Source: CAZDIO01 sp964505555
GTDB taxonomy: Bacteria; Bdellovibrionota_C; UBA2361; SZUA-149; CAZDIO01
DNA length: 15,528 nt
Assembly: GCA_964505555.1 (NCBI GenBank)
Contig: CAZDIO010000079.1
Span: forward strand, 1 to 15,528
Reading direction: 5' to 3'
In this document: positions 1-7,372 of the stretch, piece after piece
Numbering within the stretch: position 1 is the stretch's first letter
Layout of the letters: every line of letters begins with the position of its first letter
Program-made: the position numbers and the translations under genes
Notes under the pieces: generated by a model
Told to the model about the DNA's origin: nothing
Database searches by the model: none
Seen by the model: the letters and a program-made list of their open reading frames with translations, nothing else

Positions 1-333
1 ACGAAGAGAGGTTGGTCGAGGAAGTGGGCTAAGGAGCTTTAGAGTGATTTCAGAGATAGGTTTTTTAAAAGTCTTTCCGGTATCGCTCAAAGCCACAATT
101 TCAGAAACAAGGTCAAGCACATGCTCACCGTAACTGTCCCACGCCTGAAGAAGAGCGATCATGCTAAAAAATGCTTGCGGACCGATATTTTGAAAAACTT
201 TTCGTGCCTCGGTTGTTAACTCACCGTGGCTACGAGTAAGTAGCTCTCCTGCCTCGGTAAGGTCGTAGACAACTCCGTTTCTGGTAACTCCCAGACGTTC
301 CTCTTTCTCATTTAAAAACGAAACGAATTTCAT
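1..333 (-). CDS. Fumarylacetoacetate hydrolase family protein, N-terminal fragment
   Basis: This is the first 111 codons of a minus-strand gene that runs off the left edge with no stop. The translation starts MKFVSFLNEKEERLGVTRNG and the visible part ends in LLSPLPRPTSLR. A K-L/F-V-S-F start followed by an L-x-P-x-P-R-P-x-S-x-R block is typical of the FAH (2-hydroxyhepta-2,4-diene-1,7-dioate isomerase / acylpyruvase) superfamily, in which it precedes the metal-dependent catalytic domain. That domain is outside the window, so the substrate cannot be assigned. The ATG at 331-333 has a good ribosome binding site, AAGGAG, about 8 nt upstream. A possible -35 (TTGACT, 387-392 on the minus strand) lies in the 90-bp gap before DoxX, but the matching -10 is weak. 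The family assignment comes from motif recognition over a short fragment. Confidence 0.7.
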   Translation of the reverse strand, partial: MKFVSFLNEKEERLGVTRNGVVYDLTEAGELLTRSHGELTTEARKVFQNIGPQAFFSMIALLQAWDSYGEHVLDLVSEIVALSDTGKTFKKPISEITLKLLSPLPRPTSLR

Positions 334-423
334 CAGTTTGCTCCTTCCTATGCTCTCTGGTGTGTTATTTATGATTTTCTTCTGAAAGTCAAAAATACTT
401 CCGGTTAGAGAATGAAACTACTT

Positions 424-924
424 TTACTTCTTTTTATTTGTTGAAGGGGAGAAAAATCGGCGGAGAAAAAGATGATCGACAGAGAACCGCCCTGCTCCAA
501 AAAGAAGCACTATTATGCTTGTCAGCATAAATAAAAACGGTTCTGCTTTGAGAAATTTCTCTGGCTCTATAAACAACTTACTCACCGCTTCAGAATCCGC
601 CGTTATATAGGCAATAATCATCGTAAAAATTAGCGGAAGAGTTAACACCCGACTCCCAAGCCCAAGGAGCAAACAAACACCTCCGATACACTCCGTGAGG
701 CTTGCAACGTAGGCATTGATCTCCGGGAAGGGAATTCCCAGTGAGGTAAAAAAATCGATAGTATTTGGCATATTTTGTAGCTTCCCGAGCCCGGTGCGAC
801 AAAAACGATACCCCCAATAAACACGAATGATCAGCAGAAATACATCTTGGAGAAACGTTAGGATGTTTACATACGCAGGATAAAGAGTAAGAAGCTTTTT
901 TGAAATTTTCACAGCTACAGACAT
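424..924 (-). CDS. DoxX family integral membrane protein
   Basis: This 166-residue protein has four hydrophobic segments, near residues 26-42, 72-88, 93-109 and 130-145. It has the DoxX pattern R-x-x-x-G-x-x-K near the end of the first helix (RTGLGKLQ, 43-50) and a G-A-G-R-F-S-V-D turn after the last helix (143-150). DoxX proteins are small inner-membrane proteins of loosely defined role, and some are linked to redox or sulfur metabolism. The reading frame extends 8 codons upstream to a TTG, but the ATG at 922-924 has AGGTGG 4 nt upstream, so I chose it. The C-terminus is lysine-rich (NKKK). The gene lies between a FAH-family gene (90-bp gap) and a receiver-domain gene (86-bp gap), all in one direction. 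Nothing in the context defines its substrate. Confidence 0.8.
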   Translation of the reverse strand: MSVAVKISKKLLTLYPAYVNILTFLQDVFLLIIRVYWGYRFCRTGLGKLQNMPNTIDFFTSLGIPFPEINAYVASLTECIGGVCLLLGLGSRVLTLPLIFTMIIAYITADSEAVSKLFIEPEKFLKAEPFLFMLTSIIVLLFGAGRFSVDHLFLRRFFSPSTNKKK

Positions 925-1010
925 AATCCACCTGTTCTTTTCAGGCAATAAGAAAGGAAGGAATGGGAAAGAAAGTGGTTTAATAAAAAATCTTTAACTT
1001 AACGGCCGTG

Positions 1011-1451
1011 CTACGTTAATAGCTTCTCTAGCTCACTAATAAAATGGTAGGAATCAAAAGGTTTTAAAATAAAACTTTTTACTCTCTCTAAGGGAAATTC
1101 CCTCTTTACATGATTTAAAGGGTACCCGCTTGAAAGAAGCACCTTCACATCGCGGTCGATCTCTTGGAGCTTGGAGAGTGCTCGTGCGGGGTGCATCCCA
1201 TGAAGATCGAAATCTAAAATAACGCAGCGAATAGTTAGATAAAAACGAGAAAATAACGCTACTGCCTCTTCTCCGTTATGCGCAACAATAACATGAAACC
1301 CAACTTCAGAAAGCATCTCCCGAATGTAATCAATAATTACGGGATCATCTTCAATTAGTAAGACTGCCTTTTGATAAATCTTATCTGTATGCGGCGCCGT
1401 ATCAACAAGTGATTTTAGACGAGACAATAGTTCCGAAGAAATGTTTTCCAT
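1011..1451 (-). CDS. Stand-alone response-regulator receiver domain (CheY-like)
   Basis: The 146-residue product is a single receiver domain after a 27-residue lead-in. The expected signature is present: acidic cluster E34-D35-D36 (LLIEDDP), phospho-acceptor D80 (VILD), S107/S108 after beta-4 (LLSSGYP) and K130-P131 after beta-5 (ILKPFD). There is no DNA-binding or enzymatic output domain, so it probably works by protein-protein contact, as in CheY or Spo0F, or as a phosphate sink. No histidine kinase is in the window. The ATG start (1449-1451) has no obvious Shine-Dalgarno sequence, so translation may be weak or the true start slightly different. The stop lies within a short inverted repeat (TTAACG/CGTTAA, 999-1019) that precedes a T-run on the minus strand, a poor candidate terminator. 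Confidence 0.85.
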   Translation of the reverse strand: MENISSELLSRLKSLVDTAPHTDKIYQKAVLLIEDDPVIIDYIREMLSEVGFHVIVAHNGEEAVALFSRFYLTIRCVILDFDLHGMHPARALSKLQEIDRDVKVLLSSGYPLNHVKREFPLERVKSFILKPFDSYHFISELEKLLT

Positions 1452-1820
1452 GCAAACGAAACTGCCCTGGAGTAGTCAGCTAAAACACTGCGACCACCAT
1501 CCCTCTAAACACAGCAATTAAAATCACTGTCAGCTTAGAACGAACCCTCGTTCGAACAGATTTATTCTACCAATTATGATTTTCTAATCTACGGCCTTCC
1601 ACGGATAGTGAAAAAATCCTCTTTTGAGTATTCCGCACATTAAAAAATGGTAAGTTATCCTGGGTTTTTAGCAATCTGTGTGCACAGAAAAATGCCTCAC
1701 TTTTTCACCTTTCTTCGCTCTTTATCGAAGTAAAGTAAGGGAGGTTTTACGACACATAACAGCGGTTATTTCCGCTGCTTATTGGCCACGCTTAATACTC
1801 TGCTATTTACTTTTTCCCTC
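1452..1820. other. 369-bp intergenic region with two small stem-loops
   Basis: I see no coding frame of substance and no RNA gene here. It separates the O-antigen-ligase-like gene (3' end) from the receiver gene (5' end), both on the minus strand, so it should hold a terminator and a promoter. Visible structure is limited to a perfect 6-bp stem with a 6-nt loop at 1760-1777 (CAGCGG/CCGCTG) and a 5-bp stem at 1541-1554 (CGAAC/GTTCG). Neither is followed by a clean T-run. No convincing -35/-10 pair was found. Confidence 0.5.
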
Positions 1821-3896
1821 TTACTTTTTTCCCCCTCCGGTCACCAACTGATAGGAGAGCACCCGGCGATCGTTACTCCGGTCATAGTCTCGTTTGGGAA
1901 TAAAATATGAATTTAATTTTAAGTTAAGCTCTAACACGCTACTTTCAAGCTCTCTTTTCTGAAGTTTTTTCCTAAGTCCTTCTGTAACAGGAATTGTAAT
2001 CGGATACTCTTTTAGTGCTTCCACCTCTTTACTCAAAAGGACTTCGTTTTGATATGACACTTCAAAGGTCGCATGGCCTTCTTGGTTCTTTACTATATGG
2101 GTAACAATCGCAAAATGGATCACCTCTTCACCTCTTTTTGACTTTATAGAAAAGAGTTTTCTCGCCTCTGGACCACACCAGCGAATGTTTTGCTTCTTTT
2201 CATTCTTTTCTGGTCGATAACAACCAAACTCAATTGGTTGTGAAGTATCCCAACCTGCACGGGTATTTTCCATACTAAGATGGAAAACAAGGAGTACACA
2301 GAGGACTCCCCACCACACGCGCTGCTGTTTGGAAGAAATTTTTGAGTTCCCATTCATCACTCCAGCGCCGAGTCCTAAAACCACAAAGAACTGATACTGG
2401 AGTGCTTGGACATAAAATACCTCTTGAACATTTCCATAGATGAGAAATGCAAAACAGAAACAGCTACAGACAAGGAGAAAGAGCTTCAGATCATAGTCCA
2501 ACTCCTCCTCTCTCAACGAAAGCCTAAGCCCCTGATAAATCATGTAAAAAACACTCAGGAGAAGAAACAACAATCCAACTATTCCTTTTCCTGAAAATGT
2601 TTGCATATACACATTGTGCGCCGAACCATGAAGAGGGAGATTTGCCTCCCCATAATAGTGACCTTTTTTTGAAACGAATTCTTTTTCAAATGCCGTAAAA
2701 AAGGATTCGCTCCCTGCACCAAAAAGAGGATGGAGAATGCCGATCTTAAACCCTGCTTTAATAAACTCCGTACGATCTGATGTTTTTTGAATATCTTGGA
2801 AGCGACTTAGATATTTCTGCGCATTCTCTTTTGCCGCTCCTCCAACCACGCTCCCAGTAGAAAGAAACGAAAGAAGTAGCACGGTACAAAGCACCGTAAG
2901 GGGGAGCGAGATGATTACTTTAATAAAAGTTTTTTTTATTCCAGAAAGAAGATCTCTCTGGCCTTGCTCAATGAGACGGGTGGTGTAAATCGCCATCCAG
3001 ATGACACATAAGGTAAGTGGATATGATATCCACCCCCCTCTTTGATAGGTAAGAATCAACACCGCCTCTGCAAGGAGGAGCAGCAGCAGAATTATCGCCA
3101 CCCGATATGAGTAGCGAATGGGAAGCTGAAGCAGCAAGATCACAAAGGGAATACTCAGTGTAATATATTCAGCAAACCAGCCAGAATGACCAAAGAACGA
3201 TTGCAACCGAAACTGAATATCACCTGGATTTACAATAGGATCTAAGGAACGAAAAAATCTTAGATCAATAACTCCATAGTAGTCGAGAAGTCCAACTACT
3301 AATGACACAATAAGTCCAAACGCGATCGCTCCACCGTAAAGATAGGCACGCTTTGGTTTTTCCCCCACAAGAAGATAACAGAAATAACCGAACAGAAAGG
3401 AATAACCGGTGAGGAGCACTGAAAGTGGTGAATAAGCAGGTGAATCTTCTCTCGCACGAGTAAACGAGACAATACTCATCAAAATCGTCGATGGAGAAAG
3501 ATCCGGCATGGCACTTCGGGCTTCAAACCATAACTTTTGTAGGGGGAGAGAGGTGAGGCTGAACAATGAGGCACAAACATAGAGAAGGAGGAAAAAAATA
3601 AGCCGATTTGAAATCTCTCCCTTCTTAAGAGGGGCCGTTATTCTCTGAAGACCAAGTTGCAGTGCTGCCGCAATAAGAAGGAGATAATGCACCTGCTCTG
3701 TCCCTGGTTTATTGCCAAAAACAGGCAACAGCACCAAAAACAAGATAAGAGTCTTTTCTGTTTGGAGAATTGCTCCCGCTACAGCAACAACAATCAGTAA
3801 TCGCTCAGCGCTCGCATAGGGATAGAGGAAACTTCCGATAAGAAACGTAAGAGAGAAGCAGGAGATAAAACCACGAATAAGTGACAGAACCCTCAC
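1821..3896 (-). CDS. O-antigen ligase / polymerase-type (Wzy_C) membrane protein
   Basis: The 691-residue protein has about 11 predicted transmembrane helices in residues 8-515, then a soluble C-terminal region. The Wzy/WaaL hallmarks are in order: FGHSGWFAEY (235-244); TYQRGGW (283-289) with the conserved Arg; a large outer loop with GAGSESFF (393-400); and HGSAHNVYMQ (423-432), followed by a glycine-containing helix. Members join or polymerise lipid-linked glycans in the periplasm. Polymerase, ligase and protein O-glycosyltransferase roles cannot be told apart from sequence. The tail (about 545-691) looks beta-rich and periplasmic, making this longer than the typical 400-450 residues. The GTG start is the first possible one: an in-frame TGA lies four codons upstream. 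No strong ribosome binding site is seen. It follows the exported protein gene by 48 bp and may be the last gene of that transcription unit. Confidence 0.8.
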   Translation of the reverse strand: MRVLSLIRGFISCFSLTFLIGSFLYPYASAERLLIVVAVAGAILQTEKTLILFLVLLPVFGNKPGTEQVHYLLLIAAALQLGLQRITAPLKKGEISNRLIFFLLLYVCASLFSLTSLPLQKLWFEARSAMPDLSPSTILMSIVSFTRAREDSPAYSPLSVLLTGYSFLFGYFCYLLVGEKPKRAYLYGGAIAFGLIVSLVVGLLDYYGVIDLRFFRSLDPIVNPGDIQFRLQSFFGHSGWFAEYITLSIPFVILLLQLPIRYSYRVAIILLLLLLAEAVLILTYQRGGWISYPLTLCVIWMAIYTTRLIEQGQRDLLSGIKKTFIKVIISLPLTVLCTVLLLSFLSTGSVVGGAAKENAQKYLSRFQDIQKTSDRTEFIKAGFKIGILHPLFGAGSESFFTAFEKEFVSKKGHYYGEANLPLHGSAHNVYMQTFSGKGIVGLLFLLLSVFYMIYQGLRLSLREEELDYDLKLFLLVCSCFCFAFLIYGNVQEVFYVQALQYQFFVVLGLGAGVMNGNSKISSKQQRVWWGVLCVLLVFHLSMENTRAGWDTSQPIEFGCYRPEKNEKKQNIRWCGPEARKLFSIKSKRGEEVIHFAIVTHIVKNQEGHATFEVSYQNEVLLSKEVEALKEYPITIPVTEGLRKKLQKRELESSVLELNLKLNSYFIPKRDYDRSNDRRVLSYQLVTGGGKK

Positions 3897-3944
3897 AGCA
3901 CGTTCTCAGTTCGCATCGCGTTATCTGAACTTAATGATCTGAGT

Positions 3945-4739
3945 TTAATTAATCTCCGCATTCTTCCATGGAGGAGAAGGAAAATCAGCACGAAACTGCG
4001 GACTCATTCCACTAAATATCGCATCTGCTCCATAAAACCGCCGAAACAATGAAACTGGTCCACCACTGACTAACGTTCGCACCTCCTCCACCGCCTTAGG
4101 AACAGCTGTCGGATGAGAAATCAATACAGAAATAATCTCACCTTGAAAAGCACTTTTCCCTCTTTTTTGAGATCCGATCTCAAGTGAGGCAGAGGTCTCT
4201 GGCGAGGTAATCTCGGAGATGTCATACCCTCCAAGATAGTATGCCGCCCCTGAAAATGACGAACTCTTGTTTTCTGGCCCATAGATTCGAAGGTCATCAT
4301 TTTGCAACTCTTCAAAAAAGAGGTTGAGAAAATTATCTCCCTGAGCAAACAAACTGAGCGAATACACCCGGCCAATGGTCAGTTCAATCTTTTCAAAAGT
4401 AAACCACCCCCCTTCCCCATTTGCACCCCGCCAATATACCTCCGGACGAAGCGAGGTATCTAATGCCCGTAAGCCGATGGCCCATCCTCTATGGGGACTT
4501 GCTTCTGCGACATATTTTGAAACAAGTAAAACACGCGCTCCCACTGGCGGAACCTGTTGCGGACGAAAGGTGACAGAAACAAGAAACCCTTGCTGTTTTG
4601 CGGGGTCAAGCCCAGAAAATGATTGCACCACATGGAGTGGTTGGCGAAGTGTAACAGGAATAACTTCTGCAACAGCTGATAATAAAAAAATCTGAAGGGA
4701 ATAGAGACTAAAAAAACAAAGCGTTAATAAGTATCTCAC
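3945..4739 (-). CDS. Exported protein of unknown function, possibly a LamG-like beta-sandwich
   Basis: The 264-residue product begins with a hydrophobic signal segment (about 3-24), with a plausible cleavage after AVA before EVIPV. The rest is soluble and beta-rich. The series of short strands FLVSVTFRP, GWAIGLRA, EVYWRGANG, GGWFTFEK and RVYSLSLF is spaced like a concanavalin-A/LamG carbohydrate-binding sandwich, but I see no decisive motif. The GTG start is the only practical choice, because an in-frame TAA lies two codons upstream. The ribosome binding site (AAAAGG) almost abuts the start. It begins 17 bp after rplI and ends 48 bp before the Wzy/WaaL-type gene, which suggests cotranscription and a link to surface glycans. 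That link is inference from position only. Confidence 0.55.
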   Translation of the reverse strand: MRYLLTLCFFSLYSLQIFLLSAVAEVIPVTLRQPLHVVQSFSGLDPAKQQGFLVSVTFRPQQVPPVGARVLLVSKYVAEASPHRGWAIGLRALDTSLRPEVYWRGANGEGGWFTFEKIELTIGRVYSLSLFAQGDNFLNLFFEELQNDDLRIYGPENKSSSFSGAAYYLGGYDISEITSPETSASLEIGSQKRGKSAFQGEIISVLISHPTAVPKAVEEVRTLVSGGPVSLFRRFYGADAIFSGMSPQFRADFPSPPWKNAEIN

Positions 4740-4756
4740 CTTTTAGGATGTCTGTA

Positions 4757-5362
4757 CTACTCTTCTTTTTTACTCTTTTTTGCTTTTTTTCCTTTGGAGG
4801 TGCTTTTGACTTCACCTTCTGCGGGATTTTCAACTTCAATATTTTGACGATCGGCACTCGCACTCTCAAGAGTTGTCCGTACCTCATCAGTCTCTTTGTC
4901 TTCCTCTTCCCGAGAAGCCTGAATCGCTTCAACATCAACTCGCACCTGAACTTTTACTTCAGGATGAAGCTTCACCTCAACATAATGTGTTCCGGTTTTC
5001 TTTATTGGCTCACTAAGAATCACTCGACGCCGATCAATATCGAATCCTTGCTCTTTACATTTATCGGAGATTTCACGACTGGTAATTGAACCAAACACTT
5101 TTCCCCCAGTACCAACTCGGAGAGATGTTTTAAGAACAAGGTTTTTTAACCTCTTTCCTTCCTCTTCTGCAGCTCCTTTGTAGCGCTTCTTTTTCGCCTC
5201 GACTTGCATCATTTTGTGAGCAATCTCACGTGCATGCGCTGTCCCTACTTCAAAAGCCAAACCTCGTGGAATGAGAAAATTACGTGCATAACCTCTGCGT
5301 ACAGAAACATTTTGCCCAATATCCCCTAGGCCAACCACATCTTCTTTTAATACCACCCGCAT
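4757..5362 (-). CDS. rplI: 50S ribosomal protein L9 with long C-terminal extension
   Basis: L9 binds 23S rRNA near the L1 stalk and bridges neighbouring ribosomes. The N-terminal domain is clear: MRVVLKEDVVGLGDIG, then GYARNFLIPRG (24-34). It is followed by the long connecting helix and the C-terminal domain with KVFGSIT (88-94). The family is usually about 148-150 residues. Here residues 150-201 form an additional acidic and then lysine-rich tail ending KGKKAKKSKKEE, which looks disordered. The ATG has GGGGAG about 8 nt upstream. It lies 51 bp downstream of rpsF. The rpsR gene for S18, which commonly lies between these two, is not present, and the gap is too small to hold it. Confidence 0.97.
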   Translation of the reverse strand: MRVVLKEDVVGLGDIGQNVSVRRGYARNFLIPRGLAFEVGTAHAREIAHKMMQVEAKKKRYKGAAEEEGKRLKNLVLKTSLRVGTGGKVFGSITSREISDKCKEQGFDIDRRRVILSEPIKKTGTHYVEVKLHPEVKVQVRVDVEAIQASREEEDKETDEVRTTLESASADRQNIEVENPAEGEVKSTSKGKKAKKSKKEE

Positions 5363-5413
5363 GTTTATATCTCCCCGTCCGCTATACTTCGCCAGCTCTG
5401 CTATTAATTCGCT

Positions 5414-5833
5414 TTATAGAATACCGAGATCCTGCTCACCTTTTCCTGCCATAAGATCAAATGACGCGTCTCCATCATCTACAAATGGTAAATCCTCTGA
5501 AGGCAAGCCCTCTTCTCGATACACAGCTGAAAAATCTGGGGCGTACTTATCCTTTTTGACGATCAAATGACGAAGCACACCTTCGTTAATACGAAGCGCT
5601 CGATCAAGTTCCGCAACAAGCGTATTGTCACCTTCAAAGACAACCAATACGTAAATTCCAAATTCTTTTTTTGCAATCCGGTAGGCAAGCTGTCTGCGCC
5701 CCCAAATGTCGACCTTGCTGAGCGTTCCAGCATGAGATTTGATCATATCCTCACACTTCTTTACCTCAGCCTCAATGTCTTTATCTTTGAGATCGGTATT
5801 ATAAACGATTACTGATTCATATTGTCCAAGCAT
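5414..5833 (-). CDS. rpsF: 30S ribosomal protein S6
   Basis: S6 pairs with S18 on the platform of the 30S subunit. The 139-residue protein has the family start (YESVIVYNTDL), the central W-G-R-R-x-L-A-Y-x-I block (WGRRQLAYRI, 44-53) and the strand FGIYVLVVFEG. The C-terminal 35 residues are acidic and probably disordered, as in many S6 proteins. The ATG start has GGAG and AAAGG purine stretches immediately upstream. It begins the rpsF-rplI pair and is preceded by a 187-bp gap with a long stem-loop (5916-5961). Autoregulation through a leader RNA bound by S6:S18 is known in other bacteria and is possible here. Confidence 0.97.
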   Translation of the reverse strand: MLGQYESVIVYNTDLKDKDIEAEVKKCEDMIKSHAGTLSKVDIWGRRQLAYRIAKKEFGIYVLVVFEGDNTLVAELDRALRINEGVLRHLIVKKDKYAPDFSAVYREEGLPSEDLPFVDDGDASFDLMAGKGEQDLGIL

Positions 5834-5915
5834 TACCTTTCTCCTTCACTTCCTTTCAAAGTGTATCTGTTTCTTAGGGGTATCTAATCGATTTCTTTAA
5901 ATCTTTGCTAAAAAG

Positions 5916-5961
5916 CGGATGATACTACCTCAAATATTGATAATTCCGCAAGTATCACCCG
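5916..5961 (-). promoter_or_regulatory. Stem-loop in the rpsF leader / pth trailer
   Basis: On the minus strand CGGGTGATACT pairs with AGTATCATCCG, an 11-bp stem with one G-T pair, around a 24-nt loop. The mismatch is a G-U wobble only in minus-strand RNA (it would be A-C from the plus strand), which favours a minus-strand transcript. The stem is followed by CTTTTTAG. It could be a weak terminator after pth or part of an rpsF leader. The downstream arm overlaps a possible -10 (TAGTAT, 5922-5927) with TTGCGG 18 bp upstream, so a promoter reading is also open. Confidence 0.4.
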
Positions 5962-6020
5962 TTATTTACTAAATTCCGGCAATAAACAATGATTTTAGAC
6001 ACCCTGAAAATCTTATATTT

Positions 6021-6635
6021 TTAGTCGTCAGAATGAACAACGCGCTGGGCCGCGGTTAATCCATCTTCTAAGAAAAGCTTTAATGCCGCCTGTGCTTTCT
6101 TCTCTCCTGCTGCCAAAATCGTATGTTCCTCTCCTTTTGGAACTCCCAACACCCAATCACTGACCTCAATTCTCTGCACCTCTTCACGTTCACTTCTTCT
6201 GGGATGACCAATGCCGATTCTTATTCGATAAAAATCATCACCTCCGATCATCTGGATAACGTCTTCTATCCCCCGATGCCCAGCGCTTGAACCCCCTTTC
6301 TTTAAACGCACCACACCCGGCTCTAAATCAAGTTCATCATAGAGCACTATGAAATCTTGGGGTTGAATCTTATAAAAATGCAAAAGCGGTTGAATCGCCT
6401 CTCCACTTTCATTCATATATTTTTGAGGAAGAACAAAGAGCAGATCTCTTCCTTGATGCTGAACCCTCTGGAAGTGACAGGAGAATTTCTCCTGCCACGA
6501 ACTCTGCTTCCCAAGGAGTTCCTCAACATACGCCGTTACAACACGAGCTCCAATATTGTGTCGTGTTTTTTCATATTTCTTCCCTTTATTACCAAGCCCA
6601 ACAACCGCAAATAATTCACTTTCCTGGGAAGCCAT
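6021..6635 (-). CDS. pth: Peptidyl-tRNA hydrolase
   Basis: The enzyme releases peptides from prematurely dropped peptidyl-tRNA, recycling tRNA in the cytoplasm. At 204 residues it is close to the usual 190-200. Catalytic features are visible: VVGLGN (N16), TRHNIG (H26), YMNESG (N75) and LYDELDL (D100). In the fourth active-site element the usual G-H-N-G reads G-H-R-G (119-122), so the position equivalent to E. coli N114 is Arg. The ATG (6633-6635) has only a poor Shine-Dalgarno sequence and lies 21 bp after rplY, so translation may depend on coupling. The rplY-pth order is conserved in many bacteria. Confidence 0.95.
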   Translation of the reverse strand: MASQESELFAVVGLGNKGKKYEKTRHNIGARVVTAYVEELLGKQSSWQEKFSCHFQRVQHQGRDLLFVLPQKYMNESGEAIQPLLHFYKIQPQDFIVLYDELDLEPGVVRLKKGGSSAGHRGIEDVIQMIGGDDFYRIRIGIGHPRRSEREEVQRIEVSDWVLGVPKGEEHTILAAGEKKAQAALKLFLEDGLTAAQRVVHSDD

Positions 6636-6656
6636 CTGAACTGTTTAGCGTATGAG

Positions 6657-7343
6657 TTATTTCTTCTCCTTTTCCTTCTCACCAGAAGGCGCTCCCGCAG
6701 CTGCTTGCCCCTCCTTGAGCTCCGCACCAACCACCTGTGGCTCTGTTGCAGCAGCCGCTTCAGGCGTAGCCACAACTTCTTCCTTATGATGGACCACACT
6801 GACAATCGCTGAATCTGTCGGAGTTTTAATTACGACCCCAGCTGGAACAACGATATCTCTGACATGGAGTGAATGTCCCTCAACTAAGTTTGTAATATCT
6901 ACGTCAAATGCCGCTGGAATCGCTGTTGGTAAACACTCCACGTCGATCTTGTGAAGGAGATGGTTTAAAATTGAATCCCCATGTTTTACGGCCAAGCATT
7001 CTCCAACAAGACGTATCGGAACTTCTACCCGAATTCGTTGGTCCTCTGCGAATGAATAAAAATCAATATGGAGAACATCGCCCCGTAGGGGTTCATGTTG
7101 CACATTCTTGATTAACGCCATTTTTCCGTTTAAATCGCGATCGCCAGATTTCAGAACAAACAACTGTGTTTGTCCTTTTCCGGCAATTGCCCGTCGATAG
7201 AGAACTTCTGGGAGCTTCACGGACTTTGATTCTTTGCCGATGGCATAGACCACCGCAGGAATAAAGCCCTCCCTTCGCAACCGAAAATTTGCCGAACTTC
7301 CTAGCTCCGATCGTCCCTCAATAACTACTTCAATTGACTCCAC
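6657..7343 (-). CDS. rplY: 50S ribosomal protein L25 / general stress protein Ctc
   Basis: The 228-residue protein is of the long Ctc/TL5 type: an N-terminal L25 domain (about 1-95, 5S rRNA binding) followed by a TL5-like beta domain (about 100-185). Recognisable segments are RLRREGFIPAVVYA (22-35), HIDFYSF and the V-E-V-P-I-R-L-V-G strand that starts the second domain. Residues 186-228 are a low-complexity Ala/Glu tail ending in EKEKEKK. The start is GTG (7341-7343), with AAAGGGAG 6 nt upstream. It lies 29 bp after prs and 21 bp before pth, which suggests a prs-rplY-pth operon. Confidence 0.95.
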   Translation of the reverse strand: MESIEVVIEGRSELGSSANFRLRREGFIPAVVYAIGKESKSVKLPEVLYRRAIAGKGQTQLFVLKSGDRDLNGKMALIKNVQHEPLRGDVLHIDFYSFAEDQRIRVEVPIRLVGECLAVKHGDSILNHLLHKIDVECLPTAIPAAFDVDITNLVEGHSLHVRDIVVPAGVVIKTPTDSAIVSVVHHKEEVVATPEAAAATEPQVVGAELKEGQAAAGAPSGEKEKEKK

Positions 7344-7372
7344 GGTCTTTCTCCCTTTCTTTAACGACGCTA

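Noticed and set aside
1541..1554. Small stem-loop CGAAC/GTTCG as an operator or terminator
   Set aside because: The stem is only 5 bp, with no T-run and no relation to a promoter; it could be chance.
3897..3944. Nested CTCA/TGAG and GTTC/GAAC pairs before the ligase-type gene
   Set aside because: The pairs are too short and too widely spaced to claim a real structure.
4748..5089. Plus-strand open frame of 113 codons rich in Phe and Leu
   Set aside because: It is antisense to rplI; the hydrophobic look comes from the lysine/glutamate-rich tail of L9 on the other strand.
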